Assembly: GCA_009602725.1 (NCBI GenBank) | Contig: WELB01000026.1 | Location: 573,769-637,768, forward strand | Direction of reading: 5' to 3' | Source of the DNA: Spirogloea muscicola | Lineage: Eukaryota > Streptophyta > Zygnematophyceae > Spirogloeales > Spirogloeaceae | DNA length: 64,000 bases | Shown: piece after piece, positions 22,191 to 32,098 of the stretch | How the letters are laid out: every line of letters starts with the position of its first letter | How positions within the stretch are numbered: position 1 is the first letter of the stretch | The notes under the pieces: model-generated | Databases searched by the model: none | What the model was told of the DNA's origin: nothing | What the model saw: the letters and a program-made list of their open reading frames with translations, nothing else | Translations under genes and position numbers: made by a program

Positions 22191-24629
22191 ATGGCGCTGC
22201 CCCGCGCCGCCTGCCTCGCCGCCGTCAGCGTGGTCTTGCTGCTGCCAGCCACCTTCTGGCCCGTCGCCGCTGTCGTGAGGTCCGGGCGCACCGCCGTCCC
22301 AGCCGGCTGGGGCGACGCCTTCGGGAGCATCACCGGCCCGGCCTTCGTCGTCGCCGAGGACGGCAGTGGTGACTTCACGACCGTGCAGGCCGCCGTGGAC
22401 GCGGTGCCCAAGAAGAACACCAAGCGGGTCGTCATCCTCATCAAGCCCGGCATGTACAGGTGCTAGCCTCCCCGCGAGCACGTCTACACACTAAGTCTTT
22501 CTGTGACGCGCTCTGAATGGGCTCCTGAGTGCCCGTTGCACTGAAGCTTGTGTGCCGCACGGCGCCCTTGGGAAGCTGCGTATACTCATCGACGCACCTT
22601 TCCACCAATACCGTGTTGCAGGGAGAAGGTGACAATCGCCAAGGGCAAGTCGTTCATAACGCTGCAGGGCCTCGACGCGTTGACCACCAAGATTGTGTGG
22701 AACGACTGGGCTGGCCGCAAGGTCGACGGCGAGGAGCTCTCGACCATCGGCTCCTGCACGCTGTGCGTCAGCAGCTACAATCTGGTCGTCAACCATCTCA
22801 CCATCGAGGTCCGGACCCCTTCCTCGTCACTCCTCTCTCACTTCTTGTGACCCCGTTTGCTTACTTCCATGACACATGCGTATTCTTACTCCTTCGAAGC
22901 TACTTCCTACCCTCCAGGCTTCACTGAGTAAAGGTCTGCTTATCATCAGCTCAAGCTGGACCTGCACTTGCCGCAAGGAATACTTATACTGCCTCTTCCT
23001 GCAGTCTCTTGATGAAGCACCTACAACTGCCTCTGCTGTCTTGCCGGCTGGCCACAGAACGACCACCCCAAGCCGAGTGCAGGCAGCACCACAGACCAAG
23101 CGGTGGCCGTAAGGATCACTGGAGACATGGCTGCCTTCTACAACTCCCGCTTCATCGGGTGGCAGGACACACTGTATGACCACAAGGTGCACACCACGCC
23201 GTGCTCAGTACTCGCTCATCCTCATCTTGTCTCATCGCCGCCCTTAGCATCCACTCATTCAACACTGAAGTACTGTTCAGTCTCTCTTTGTTACATGACT
23301 ACATGCGAGGAGCAGCTAGCAGCAACCATGAACTAGCCTGCAGCTGCGTGCTGCCTGAAGTCTTTAGAACTGGAGAGTTAACAAGTTTCTGTTACGGTGA
23401 ATTATACTGAAACAGAATAGGCACTTCTTCAAGGCCTGTTATATTGAGGGGTCATGGGACTTCGTATTTGGATACGGCCAGAGCATCTATGAGGTGAGAA
23501 GCTCAGCTGCCTAGCAGCCCAGTGCCAGTGCTCATGCCAATAGGGAGGGTACAGCTTGGGAAGGCGAGTTGTTTGACAGTCACTGTCTATTGGGCTACCA
23601 GCAAGCCCGCCAAACATATGATTCAGAATCTAATCACCTGCAACATGTATCAGCAACAGTGATAAATTATGTCACCCTTGTCATGTGTGAAATTGTGCAC
23701 GTTGCTCATGCAGGGCTGCACACTCTTCGCCAAAGACTGGGGCTCGTACACCGCCCAGAAGCGCATGTCGACCAGCGAGACGAGCGGATTCGTTTTCCTC
23801 CGCTCCAACATCACAGGCTCTGGGAAGGTGACGACCTCGTCACCTGATACTGTGCAGTATCTTGATACACAGATTCAGGATCTGGAGCTTGCCCACAGCC
23901 TTAGTGCACTGCAGGTCCCATGCAGAACTTGTATGCGAATCTCTTCGGGGTGCTGCCTTCGTTGAAGCAATGGTCTGTAAAACAAACTTGATTCAAACCC
24001 CCAGAATAATTGTCCTTACTCGTGCTTCAGTGCAGTCAAAAGGTTCTGTATGCTCGCATGCAGGCTTTACTGGGCCGCGCATGGGGGCCGGCAGCTAGGA
24101 CTGTATATGCCTTCTCCTTTCTGGATAAGGGCGTGGACCCGTCAGGCTGGGGCTCCGTCAAGGACTTCGACTCAGAAAAGTCAATCTTCTTCGCACTGGT
24201 GATTCGGCCTGAATGCACTGCCCGCCCAACCAGCCATGAGATGACATACATGATTTTAAGCTCGTTCATGCTGCCAGACACGCTTGTAGCAGTCTCATAA
24301 GATGCCGAACATAGAAGCAAATCATCGTTCCTCTGGAAAAACAGCGAGCTAGGTGAAGATTTTATCAGTGCTGTTTCGATCCAGTCGTGATCAATTTCTG
24401 GTTGACATCAATGCAGCACAAATGCTGGGGTCCTGGTTACAGCGCCGCAGCGCGCAGCAAGTACAGTCGCACCTTGAGCTCCAAGCAAGCGGCCCAGTTC
24501 ACATACTACAGCTTCATTGGTGCATCCGACTGGCTTGGTCCAGATCCTGCAGGCCCTATGACGAGCTACTCGCTGCCCACCACGAACAGTTACAGACCCT
24601 CCAGGTTTAATATACCCGATGCGCCTTGA
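22191..24629 (+). CDS. Pectin methylesterase 1, secreted (family CE8)
   Basis: Demethylesterifies homogalacturonan in the cell wall. Seven exons, phases all consistent: 22191-22459, 22622-22808, 23058-23186, 23416-23493, 23714-23827, 24064-24198 and 24417-24629 (TGA). Residues 1-28 form a signal peptide (MALPRAACLAAVSVVLLLPA). There is no PMEI pro-domain. Motifs of the right-handed beta-helix: [40 protein letters not shown] with the oxyanion Gln, GWQDTLYD and GSWDFVFG with the two catalytic Asp, and LGRAWG with the conserved Arg and Trp. The usual V before the second Asp is W. The C-terminus has WGPGYSAAARSKYS. Pectinesterases of this kind are known from streptophytes. The gene appears intact. 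It is paralogous to the gene at 49.6-52.6 kb. Confidence 0.94.
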
Positions 24630-25071
24630 CATTTGTGACAACCGATACTAGGCGTGCAGCACCGGCAGCCACGTCAAACAAGGCAACAACAGCATCCAGG
24701 GAGCTTACCGATGTGAACCAGCTAGCTTACAACCCTCATTCATTGACTTAGTTTCAAGGTCTGTACTTTCATTTTTTCATTCATTTTGTCCTCGGGCTCC
24801 CTGCCATTCACTAGAAGATGCAAGAGCACATGAGTGTGCATAGGCGCATTCCGGCAAGTTGCACAGCCTTGCAGTTGAAGTAGCTATACAAGCTCGCTGT
24901 GATGTACATAACAATGAGACAAAAATTGTGCTTACAAAAAGATGGAAAGCACTTTAGGCAAGCCTTTCATATTTATACAGTCTGCAATGCTGACAATGTG
25001 TTTGTTCATTTCCTGCACAGACAGTCCTTTACCTGCATGCCAGACATAATAGATAAGTTACAAGCTTAAGT

Positions 25072-26836
25072 TCATTTCAGCTTGCTGCAGAAGTCCGGCA
25101 GGTCGACGACATGAATTCTTGATATCTTGTTTGCCTCCTCTCTCTCTGAAGGCGTGTTGTAACCCCAAGTGCCTATGTGGAGATAAAGTTGGTGTCAGCC
25201 CAACAGAGTGTGATGACTTACCACAAGATCAAGCTCCTTACCTCTCATACTCCTCAACAGCTTATGCAGGACAGCAATGCAGAAGGTGAGAACTGGCACA
25301 ACTCTAAGTCGACCACGAAGTGCTTTACCCAAGTAGAGGTGCCACTTGTCGAGCTCCGGGCGCTTTATAACATTCTTCAGCGTCGCCAGCCGGTCCTCAA
25401 CGAAGCTGGGAAGAAGGGGAGAACATGCGAGGCAACAAGGTCTGCAACTGCTGCAACAAAGCTTACGGCTTGTGTCTCTGAACCTGTGAGAGGCTCAGAG
25501 AGCTACATAAGGATAGCAGCTGCAGAAAAGTGGGGAGCTGAGTACAAATGCTCAGTTGGTTGGCTCACTGCAGACTGCAGTCAGGATGAGCCGCCTGCAG
25601 CTTCTGCAGGACCTCCACCTTGGGCCTGCAGCGGATATGAAACCTCCGGCAGCTCTCACGGAGCGGCTAATGAGCATTATGCAACAGAGCGACGAGTACT
25701 AGCAGGTGCTCTGTGATTGGTCAGCAATGAGGTCCATTGCTCATTATGCCTGGAGCTTGCATGCTTCCTCTCACCCGGAGCCGAGGCCATATATGTTGTC
25801 CTCTGGGAACGTGACGCCCGCTAGCTCCTTAAGGAGGGCCTGGGTGAAACGCGCCTGCCCAAGCACAGGTCCGCCAAACATTGCTCTGGAGTTCTCATCG
25901 GCCACTCTTCTGATGGTGATCAAGGTAAGGTCTGAGACAAGTTGCAGCTACGTCTGCAGATGGAGCCGCAGACGCATCGATGACCAGGCACCGTTGCAGT
26001 GGCAGCATCGGCATGCCGCCAGGGAGACGACAGAGGCAGGGCTGCCAAGACATGGTACCTGCTTCGTAGTCACTATGTACAAGGCGGACGACGCAAAGCG
26101 CAGGGCATCGGCCGTGCCTGGGTAGAATCTGCGAGTGCGGTGTCAAGGGCGGGTCTAAACGGCGCCGGTCGGCGATGAGCCCACACGGCCCGACACAAAT
26201 GCCGTCAACGTGCGATCAGGAGAAGGCAGCCGGCGAGGCTGCTGGCGCACCGGTTGGCGCCGATCCAGCCTTTGAGGTCGGTCTCCAGCCAGTGGTCCCG
26301 GTAGATCCCGAAGGCGTGGACAAGCGACTGTGTGTCGGTCTCACCCCACTCCTCCTGGACGCGCGGCTTGATCAGTGCCTCCCACTCCTTCAGGATGTCG
26401 TCCACCGACAGGCCCTCCGAGGCCTGTGCCGCCGCAGCAATGCTAGCTGCTGTGATGGTCGTCAAGTCATAACCTCAGGACAGGCTAAGGTTGAGGATCA
26501 CATCGACTTATGATCTGAGATTGTGAGGAAAGGGTCTTCAGACACTTGGTCACATTTGCAGTGGGGCTCCAAGGTGAGGCACACAAGGCGCGCACCTTGC
26601 AGCGGCGGGGCGTGGCGGGGACGCGCATCTCCAGCAGCAGGCGCACGAGGAGCAGGTTCTCGTACCCCGTCTCGACCACCGGCCGCACCGTGCGCATGGT
26701 GGCCAGGATCCAGTCCTCGTCGGCGGGCGTGGCGGCATCCCAGAGGTCCGGCCACCGCAGCTTGGCGGCCTGCCAAGGCCCGGATCGTCGTCTCAGCGCA
26801 AAACATGGGACGGTAGGGACGGCAGCGGCGGGCGCT

Positions 26837-26867
<31 letters not shown>

Positions 26868-26955
26868 GAACCTTGAGGGCGGAGAGGGAGCTCTCGCCGG
26901 CGCTGTCGCAGAGGACGCCATCGAAGTCCAGCGCGTACAGAGCAAGCGCGGGCAT
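25072..26955 (-). CDS. HAD-like hydrolase, plant-type family
   Basis: Exons on the minus strand: 26955-26872, 26769-26596, 26423-26251, 26128-26059, 25854-25775, an exon near 25642-25575, one near 25422-25330, and a last one ending at the stop 25072-25074. The start reads MPALALYALDFDGVLCDS, with HAD motif I (DFDGV) nucleophile and acid Asp. The next exon gives AAKLRWPDLWDAATPADEDW, then RPVVETGYENLLLVRLLLEM. Later exons give GWIGANR|FYPGTADALRF, YIVTTKQ (motif II T), LLKELAGV, IYGLGSG|PKVEVLQKL, FVEDRLATLKNV (motif IV ED) and TWGYNTPSEREEA. The domain order matches the uncharacterised plant HAD family of about 250 residues. Substrate unknown. Polyalanine seen in the unspliced frame after SLSALK is a GGC-rich intron, not protein. 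Confidence 0.88.
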
Positions 26956-27134
26956 GGCCGCCGCGGCCGCGGCGGCGGCGGAGGCGGCGGCGGCGGCGGC
27001 GGCGGCGGCGGGACAGGAGGACGGGGAGTGCCAGACCAGCCGGGGGGCCTTGCGGAGGCGGACGAGCTGGGGTCCCGTTCACATGCGGCTTGTCATTCCA
27101 ACGAGTCACTTGCTGACCGGAGGTTGTTTATGCC

Positions 27135-27470
27135 CTTAGCCAACTCATCACCACGTTACCAGGACATCTGTAAGGCTAAAATAAGCCTCCCTTTCAACTC
27201 CATGCGCACCGCGCGCCTTCCTCTCCATTGAGCGCCCACTCGCTAGACTCAGGCTCAGGCTGCTGTCTGTCTGCCTCAAAAGTCTCGACGGAGCAACTTA
27301 CACTTTCTGTTTAGCTGCCTGCGTTGCAATATCTGGCCCTTTTGGGCCATCCTATTGGCATTTTGGGCCACTCGAGTCGCTGTGCGCTATAGCACTTTTC
27401 TGGCCCCTTCGGACTATGTTACATACTTTTTCTGGGCTGGTCACTCATAGCCATCGCGCTCTTTGTCCGG
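27135..27470 (+). mobile_element. LINE tail fragments (B then A) between divergent genes
   Basis: 27135-27225 carries the end of subfamily B (CAGGACATCTGTAAGGCT, then ATGCGCACCGCGCGCC). 27395-27465 carries a plus-strand A tail (GGCCCCTTCGGAC, TTTTTCTGGGCTGGTCAC). They fill most of the 0.5 kb between the HAD gene start and the next gene. Confidence 0.65.
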
Positions 27471-27490
27471 CTGCTCTTACTGAGCAGCNG

Positions 27491-29144
27491 GCCCACGTGG
27501 CGGTCGCGCCGCCGCTGCCCTCCGGCGCCGCCCTCGGCCCCACCGCCGGCGGCGCGGCGCTCGCCGTCCTGGCCTTCGTTGCGTGCGCCGTGAGTACACC
27601 TGTGAGCTCGCATTGGGCTTGCAGCGGCCAAGTGTACGCCCAGCAAGCCCATGTTGGGCTGCCGTGTTACCCCCAAGGCTTAAGGCCGCCGCCACCTCTC
27701 TGGGGAGCCGCTGCGCTCGCTTGCCGTGCACACCTGAGCCGTGAGCTGCGCTGCAGCGCAGGCCACCGGCGCGCTCTCGGCGCTGCTCCTCACGGCCATC
27801 CCCACCCTCCGGGTGAGCCCCCGACAGCCCCTTGTTGCCCAACTATCAGAGCTTGTGGTTGCTCCCAGCAAGGGGCCATTGGTCGCATCACTAGCAGATG
27901 TTGCTAAAGAGTGTGCAGTGTCCACGCTCGTTCTGAGAGCGCCAGGCGACGGATCGTGGAGAGAAAGTGGAGTATATCTTGCCAGATCATCAGATGCTTT
28001 ATTGCATTCCGGAGTTTGATTCCTGGCGTGCTGACGCGGCCGCACTCTTGGCGCCCTGCAGGCGATTCGGCGAGCCGCGCAGTCTGTGGAGAAGCTGGCT
28101 GACACGGCGAGGGCGGAACTCCCTGGTACCATGGCGGCCGTGCGCCTCTCGGGCATGGAGATCAGCGACCTGACAATGGAGCTCAGCGACCTCAGGTGAG
28201 GGCTCCATGGGCACTCTTACGGTTCCCAGGCGCGTGCGTCATACAATGTTCATCTTCGCAGCACAACAGCGGCTCATGCGTCCCTTCTCGTTGGTTTCCG
28301 TAGAGGATCGTGAGCAGGGCTTGAGACGCTGTGCCCTGAGCTTAAAGACTAAACCAAACATTTACTCTTGAACTCAAACCTTCGCATCTTCGTCGCTTCC
28401 TCCTGCGATCTTGGCTGCCAATCAGAGGTTAGCTCATGCCATACCAGCAGAGAATTGGAAAAGAAAAGCTGGCTGTGCCCCACTTCCGACATCTAACATC
28501 AGCCGTGTATTGGGGGCCCGTGGCAGCCAGGACATTGCAGAGGGCGTGAAGGGCTCGGCCCGCGCAGTGCAGGCTGCAGAGGACGGTCTGCGGCGAATGG
28601 GCAACTTTGCCGCCTCTCAGACTGTCGGTGCGGCAGCTTTCCACAGTGCTCTCCTGCTAGCAGGGGCTCCTTGCAATGGCACTTCGTCTTTGGCACTTCA
28701 AGCTGCTCTGCTGCTTGTGCCAGGCTGCTCATGATCCCAGCTTAGGACTGAGGATGTGAATAGTCGATGGGGCCAGAGGTCACAAGTCAGCATCTGGAGC
28801 TTCTCTCTTACTTCCGCATGACACGCTTGCTTCAACTCATGGTGGACATGGGGCTTTAGCTTCCGTCAGTGTTGTATCTGCTGGATGCTCCTGCTCAAGC
28901 TAGCACCTGACTGGGACACAAGCGCCGCCGCTGATGGGCAGCCATGCTGCGGGAGCGGGCGAGCGCGCCGGCGGGTGCGGTGAAACCAGCGGTGGTGAGT
29001 GCCGCGGCTGGCACACGGCAGGTGGTGGCGGAGGCGCGCCGCGTGATGCACGATCTTGTGCAGGTGCAGCGCTTAACCAAGTGGCTCGGCAGGGTGCGGC
29101 GGCAGCCCCGCAAGGCCAAAGCCACAGAGTCTACTGGTGGCTAG
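27491..29144 (+). CDS. Conserved green-lineage membrane protein, probably plastid (5' end missing)
   Basis: Exons: about 27491-27589, 27762-27812, 28062-28195, 28527-28627 and 28942-29144 (stop 29142-29144), all phases consistent. The first two exons give one membrane helix (ALAVLAFVACA|ATGALSALLL). Then come AIRRAAQSVEKLADTAR and the highly conserved block ELPGTMAAVRLSGMEISDLT, MELSDL, a heptad-like helix SARAVQAAEDGLRRM and a basic C-terminus. The TMAAxRLSGMEISDLTMELSD block recurs in plant chloroplast transmembrane proteins of unknown function with a DUF948-like coiled coil. No start codon is seen: an N at 27489 and LINE DNA lie just upstream, so a transit-peptide exon is probably lost in a collapsed gap. 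Confidence 0.75.
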
Positions 29145-30140
29145 AGGGTGTGAAAGAGTGGCGGCATAGACTCTGGGCCGCCTGGTGGGTTCCAGGGTGT
29201 GAGGAGATTTTCTTGCTGGCTCTGCTATTGACAGGGCTTGTCATTACGCGACATTGTTCAACTCCTTCACATTTAGATGTATATCAATTTATGCAAAGTA
29301 TGTATCCATTAAATTGACAAATGACGCGGCTTGGTCACAACGCCGCAGTAACTGCCATCTACGTAGCTCCAAGGCTAAGAGATGTATGTACAGTCTTTAA
29401 CATGTAAAAGTATGCAGTAGGACCACAGAGCACCCTAAGGATGACGGATTGTGAACTGACACCCCTTGTTAAGACGGAGCTTTCACTGCCAAAGGATACT
29501 TACAAGCACTAATTCAGGAAGCATTTGGAGAAACGTGCATTTACTCGGCAGCGTGTGAGTGCCATCTCTTGGGCAGCAGACGCAAGGTTCGTTTTGTATC
29601 TGACTTAAGCAGATCCTGCTGTAGAGCTACATGAGGTATAAGGAAGGAGCATGCCCCTTGCTGTGCACCAGCACTGAAAGGCACGAATGCAAGTCACGGA
29701 GTTTGTCCCAGAGGTCGTTCAGCACCCGGAAGTCTGAGAGAGTGCCGTCAGCTTGAGAAATCTTCGTTACTCTTCGCGCTCGCAGTCTACCAGGTGGGCA
29801 ATGCAGCCGGCAATGATGGATTGAGAGGTCTCCGGCTAGGGGGTTCAATGTTCTTTGACATCTCGCAGTGGATTTGCAAGCCCGGGCGGGGGCCCAGCTC
29901 AGAAGCACCAGCCTCCGGACGGTGCGTAAACCTTTAGGGATTGCCCATTTTGAATTCTACGAGGATCATGGCGGCGCTGCCTTCTCCAAACCAGCCACGC
30001 ATGGCAAGTGAAAGCCCCTTATATGGGGCATTGTCGCATGAATTAAGGCCCGCTCCGCGACGTGCCGCACAATCAGTGCAACATTGATAAAGAGGGGGGG
30101 GTTTGCAAAGGAGGGGGGGTGGCGTCCGAGGACATGGCTC
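29145..30140. other. Intergenic region, no gene recognised
   Basis: The longest frame (minus, 29627-29908, 93 residues) has no recognisable motif and no clear splice partner. A C run of seven with short G runs occurs at 30090-30120. Confidence 0.4.
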
Positions 30141-30142
30141 GC

Positions 30143-30195
30143 CCATAGAGAAAGAGGGGCTAGCAAAGCCAGCCCAGAAAAAACTTGACAACATC
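30143..30195 (-). mobile_element. Subfamily A LINE tail fragment
   Basis: On the minus strand it reads TTGTCAAGTTTTTTCTGGGC then TGGCTTTGCTAGCCCC, ending GGGCGAGC. The stem-loop is retained with a changed loop. Confidence 0.6.
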
Positions 30196-30439
30196 TACAT
30201 ACCACAAAGACCACAAAATGGTGCCGGGAGAAAAAAGAAAGGTACACACCAGGACACGTAATGATGCAGATGGATGCTCAGTTTTCACGAGTGAGCAACA
30301 GCAAATCAGAATAGCTCGAAGCAGGAAAAGTAGCACACCGCCGAGACCCTGAGGCAGCAGCCATAATGCGGCCGGCGCGAGGGGGAAGCCATGCAGGGGA
30401 GAAGCCTTCTGCCCCCCGTCTAGGATCACCAACCGCCGG

Positions 30440-31080
30440 GGGGAAGAAACTTTCGTGTATTTGAAACAAACGAAGGCCATATGGCCAAGTACAAAGCACA
30501 TCTGAAGACCTACATAACCTTCAGCAGATTGACCCGCTCAATAACCACGGGTCAAAACATTAAGTTCGCTAATCGATGCCTGAATACTAGATGTCAGATA
30601 CGGAGCCCTTCTGCCACCAACTAGAGCTCGCCCAGCTTTCTGGTGCAAAGCATTAGCCTGAGCACGCTGCAAACAGGCCGAAACTCGCAAGAACGACAGA
30701 TATGCAGCTGGCGAGCCCATCTCAGCTGGAAACACATCTGCATGTCGTGTGTAGCCTACATTGGCCATATTCTGCAGGAGAGTGTGGAAGCGAGGACCCA
30801 GACAGCCAAAGATGTCGACTGCCGCTGGCAGAAGCTGATCGCATTGGGGTCAATCGGAGTAGTGCTGCAGCTTTCTTTGTTCAGCACCGGCCACTGCGTG
30901 ACCAGCAATGTGTGTCGATGCTGGATGCCGATGCTTATACGCCTCCGTAAGAACGACATCGACCAAGGCCCGTGGTCCTCCACCAGGTTGCACGCCCGCA
31001 ATGTCAAGTGTGCGGCGACGATGAAGTCCCTGGGCGTCCGTGGTGATAGGCACGATGTCGCTGACTTCCACGACACGGCG
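30440..31080 (-). mobile_element. Subfamily C LINE: C-terminal ORF and 3' tail
   Basis: On the minus strand 31071-30538 encodes RRRTLDIAGVQPGGGPRALV, DVVLTEAY, AEQRKLQHYSD, then PAAYLSFLRVSACLQRAQAN, ALHQKAGRALVGG and SISELNVLTRGY plus stop, with one frameshift near 30850. The 3' tail continues to about 30440 with CGTTTGTTTCAAATACACG. LDIA...ALVDVVLTEAY...KLQHY resembles a PD-(D/E)XK (restriction-like) spacing. The left arm of an inverted repeat with 31083-31402. Confidence 0.7.
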
Positions 31081-31082
31081 AC

Positions 31083-31500
31083 ACGGCGGAAGGGCTTACC
31101 AGCTGCATATCTGTCGTTCTTGCGACGACTTTCGGCCTGTTTGCAGCTTGCTCAGGCTAATGCTTTGCACCAGAAAGCTGGGCGAGCTCTAGTTGGTGGC
31201 AGAAGGGCTCCGTATCTGACATCTAGTATTCAGGCAGCGATTAGCGACCTTCGTGTTCTGACCCGTGATTATTGAGCGGGTCAATCTGCCGTAGTTTATG
31301 TAGGTCTTTAGATGTGCTTGCCTTTGTACTTGGCCATTTGGCCTTCGTTTGTTTCAAATACTCGAGATTTCCTTCCCCACGGCGGTTGGTGATCCCGGCG
31401 GCCGACGGGTGGGTGTCGCTCTTTAGCTGAAACAAGCCGGTGCTTGCCGGGGAGCTGTTTGTTTCAAATACACGAAATCTCCTGTTGTCATTAACGCGAC
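31083..31500 (+). mobile_element. Subfamily C LINE 3' end, inverted copy
   Basis: 31099-31275 encodes PAAYLSFLRRLSACLQLAQA, ALHQKAGRALVGG and AISDLRVLTRDY plus stop, matching the left copy almost residue for residue. The tail follows (ACTTGGCCATTTGGCCTTCG, then TTTGTTTCAAATACTCG), and a second tail-like piece is at 31450-31495 (TTTGTTTCAAATACACGAAA). Only the last 60 codons are duplicated, unlike the longer left arm. An unassigned 134-aa minus-strand frame (31423-31827) overlaps the outer edge. Confidence 0.7.
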
Positions 31501-32098
31501 CGAATTTCGAGCCACCGAGCCCCCAAGGTCCCGTTCAAGAGCTGGCAACTCACGAAGCTGTGCTATCTCACCTTGCCCTGGTAGCTGCTGCTGGCGCCGC
31601 TTCTCGTCTTCCTCACTCCTGACATCTAGCTGGCCATTTATCCTTCTCCACAGGACCAGCAGACTGCCTCCGTCTTGACTGCTTTCTTCTGCCGGGCCAC
31701 AGCGGAAAAAGTAGACTCGACTTGCAGCCTTGCTTGCAGCCGCCACCTTGGTCTCCTGCTTGTCCTGCTCCACTCCACTGTGAAGCATCATGGTGGCCAA
31801 TGATTGAAACCCGGCAAGCTGCGACACTCGGTTAGTTGCTGTATATCGGTGTGCAAGTAACTTGCTTCAAGTACGAGTTAGAGTTATTGATATCTGCAAT
31901 TGCACAAGTCGAAGGGAAACGTCGGCAGGCAGGTAAGTCAAAAATGACAAACATGAATGGAAGTCTTGCACCCTATGCAGATCTGAAAAGTGATGTTATG
32001 CCAACTTCTTGTTCTTCTGGCTGATTGTAATGACGGCAATCTGCACATGCCTCCAGGCGACTGTTATTTGCATAACACTCTGCTAGAGTATGGAGTTC

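Noticed and set aside
21121-22481. Frames of 200-290 aa around the 5' side of pectinesterase 1
   Set aside because: They combine LINE tail, a single N and GC-rich DNA, and the longest are antisense shadows of pectinesterase exon 1.
26820-27010. Polyalanine or polyarginine protein in the HAD gene region
   Set aside because: Splicing AAG|GTTCCC to GGCAG|GCCGCC restores the conserved SLSALK-AAKLRW junction, so the GGC tract is an intron and 5' flank.
31423-31827. 134-aa minus-strand frame
   Set aside because: Its C-terminal third is antisense to LINE tail sequence and the rest has no motif or partner exon.
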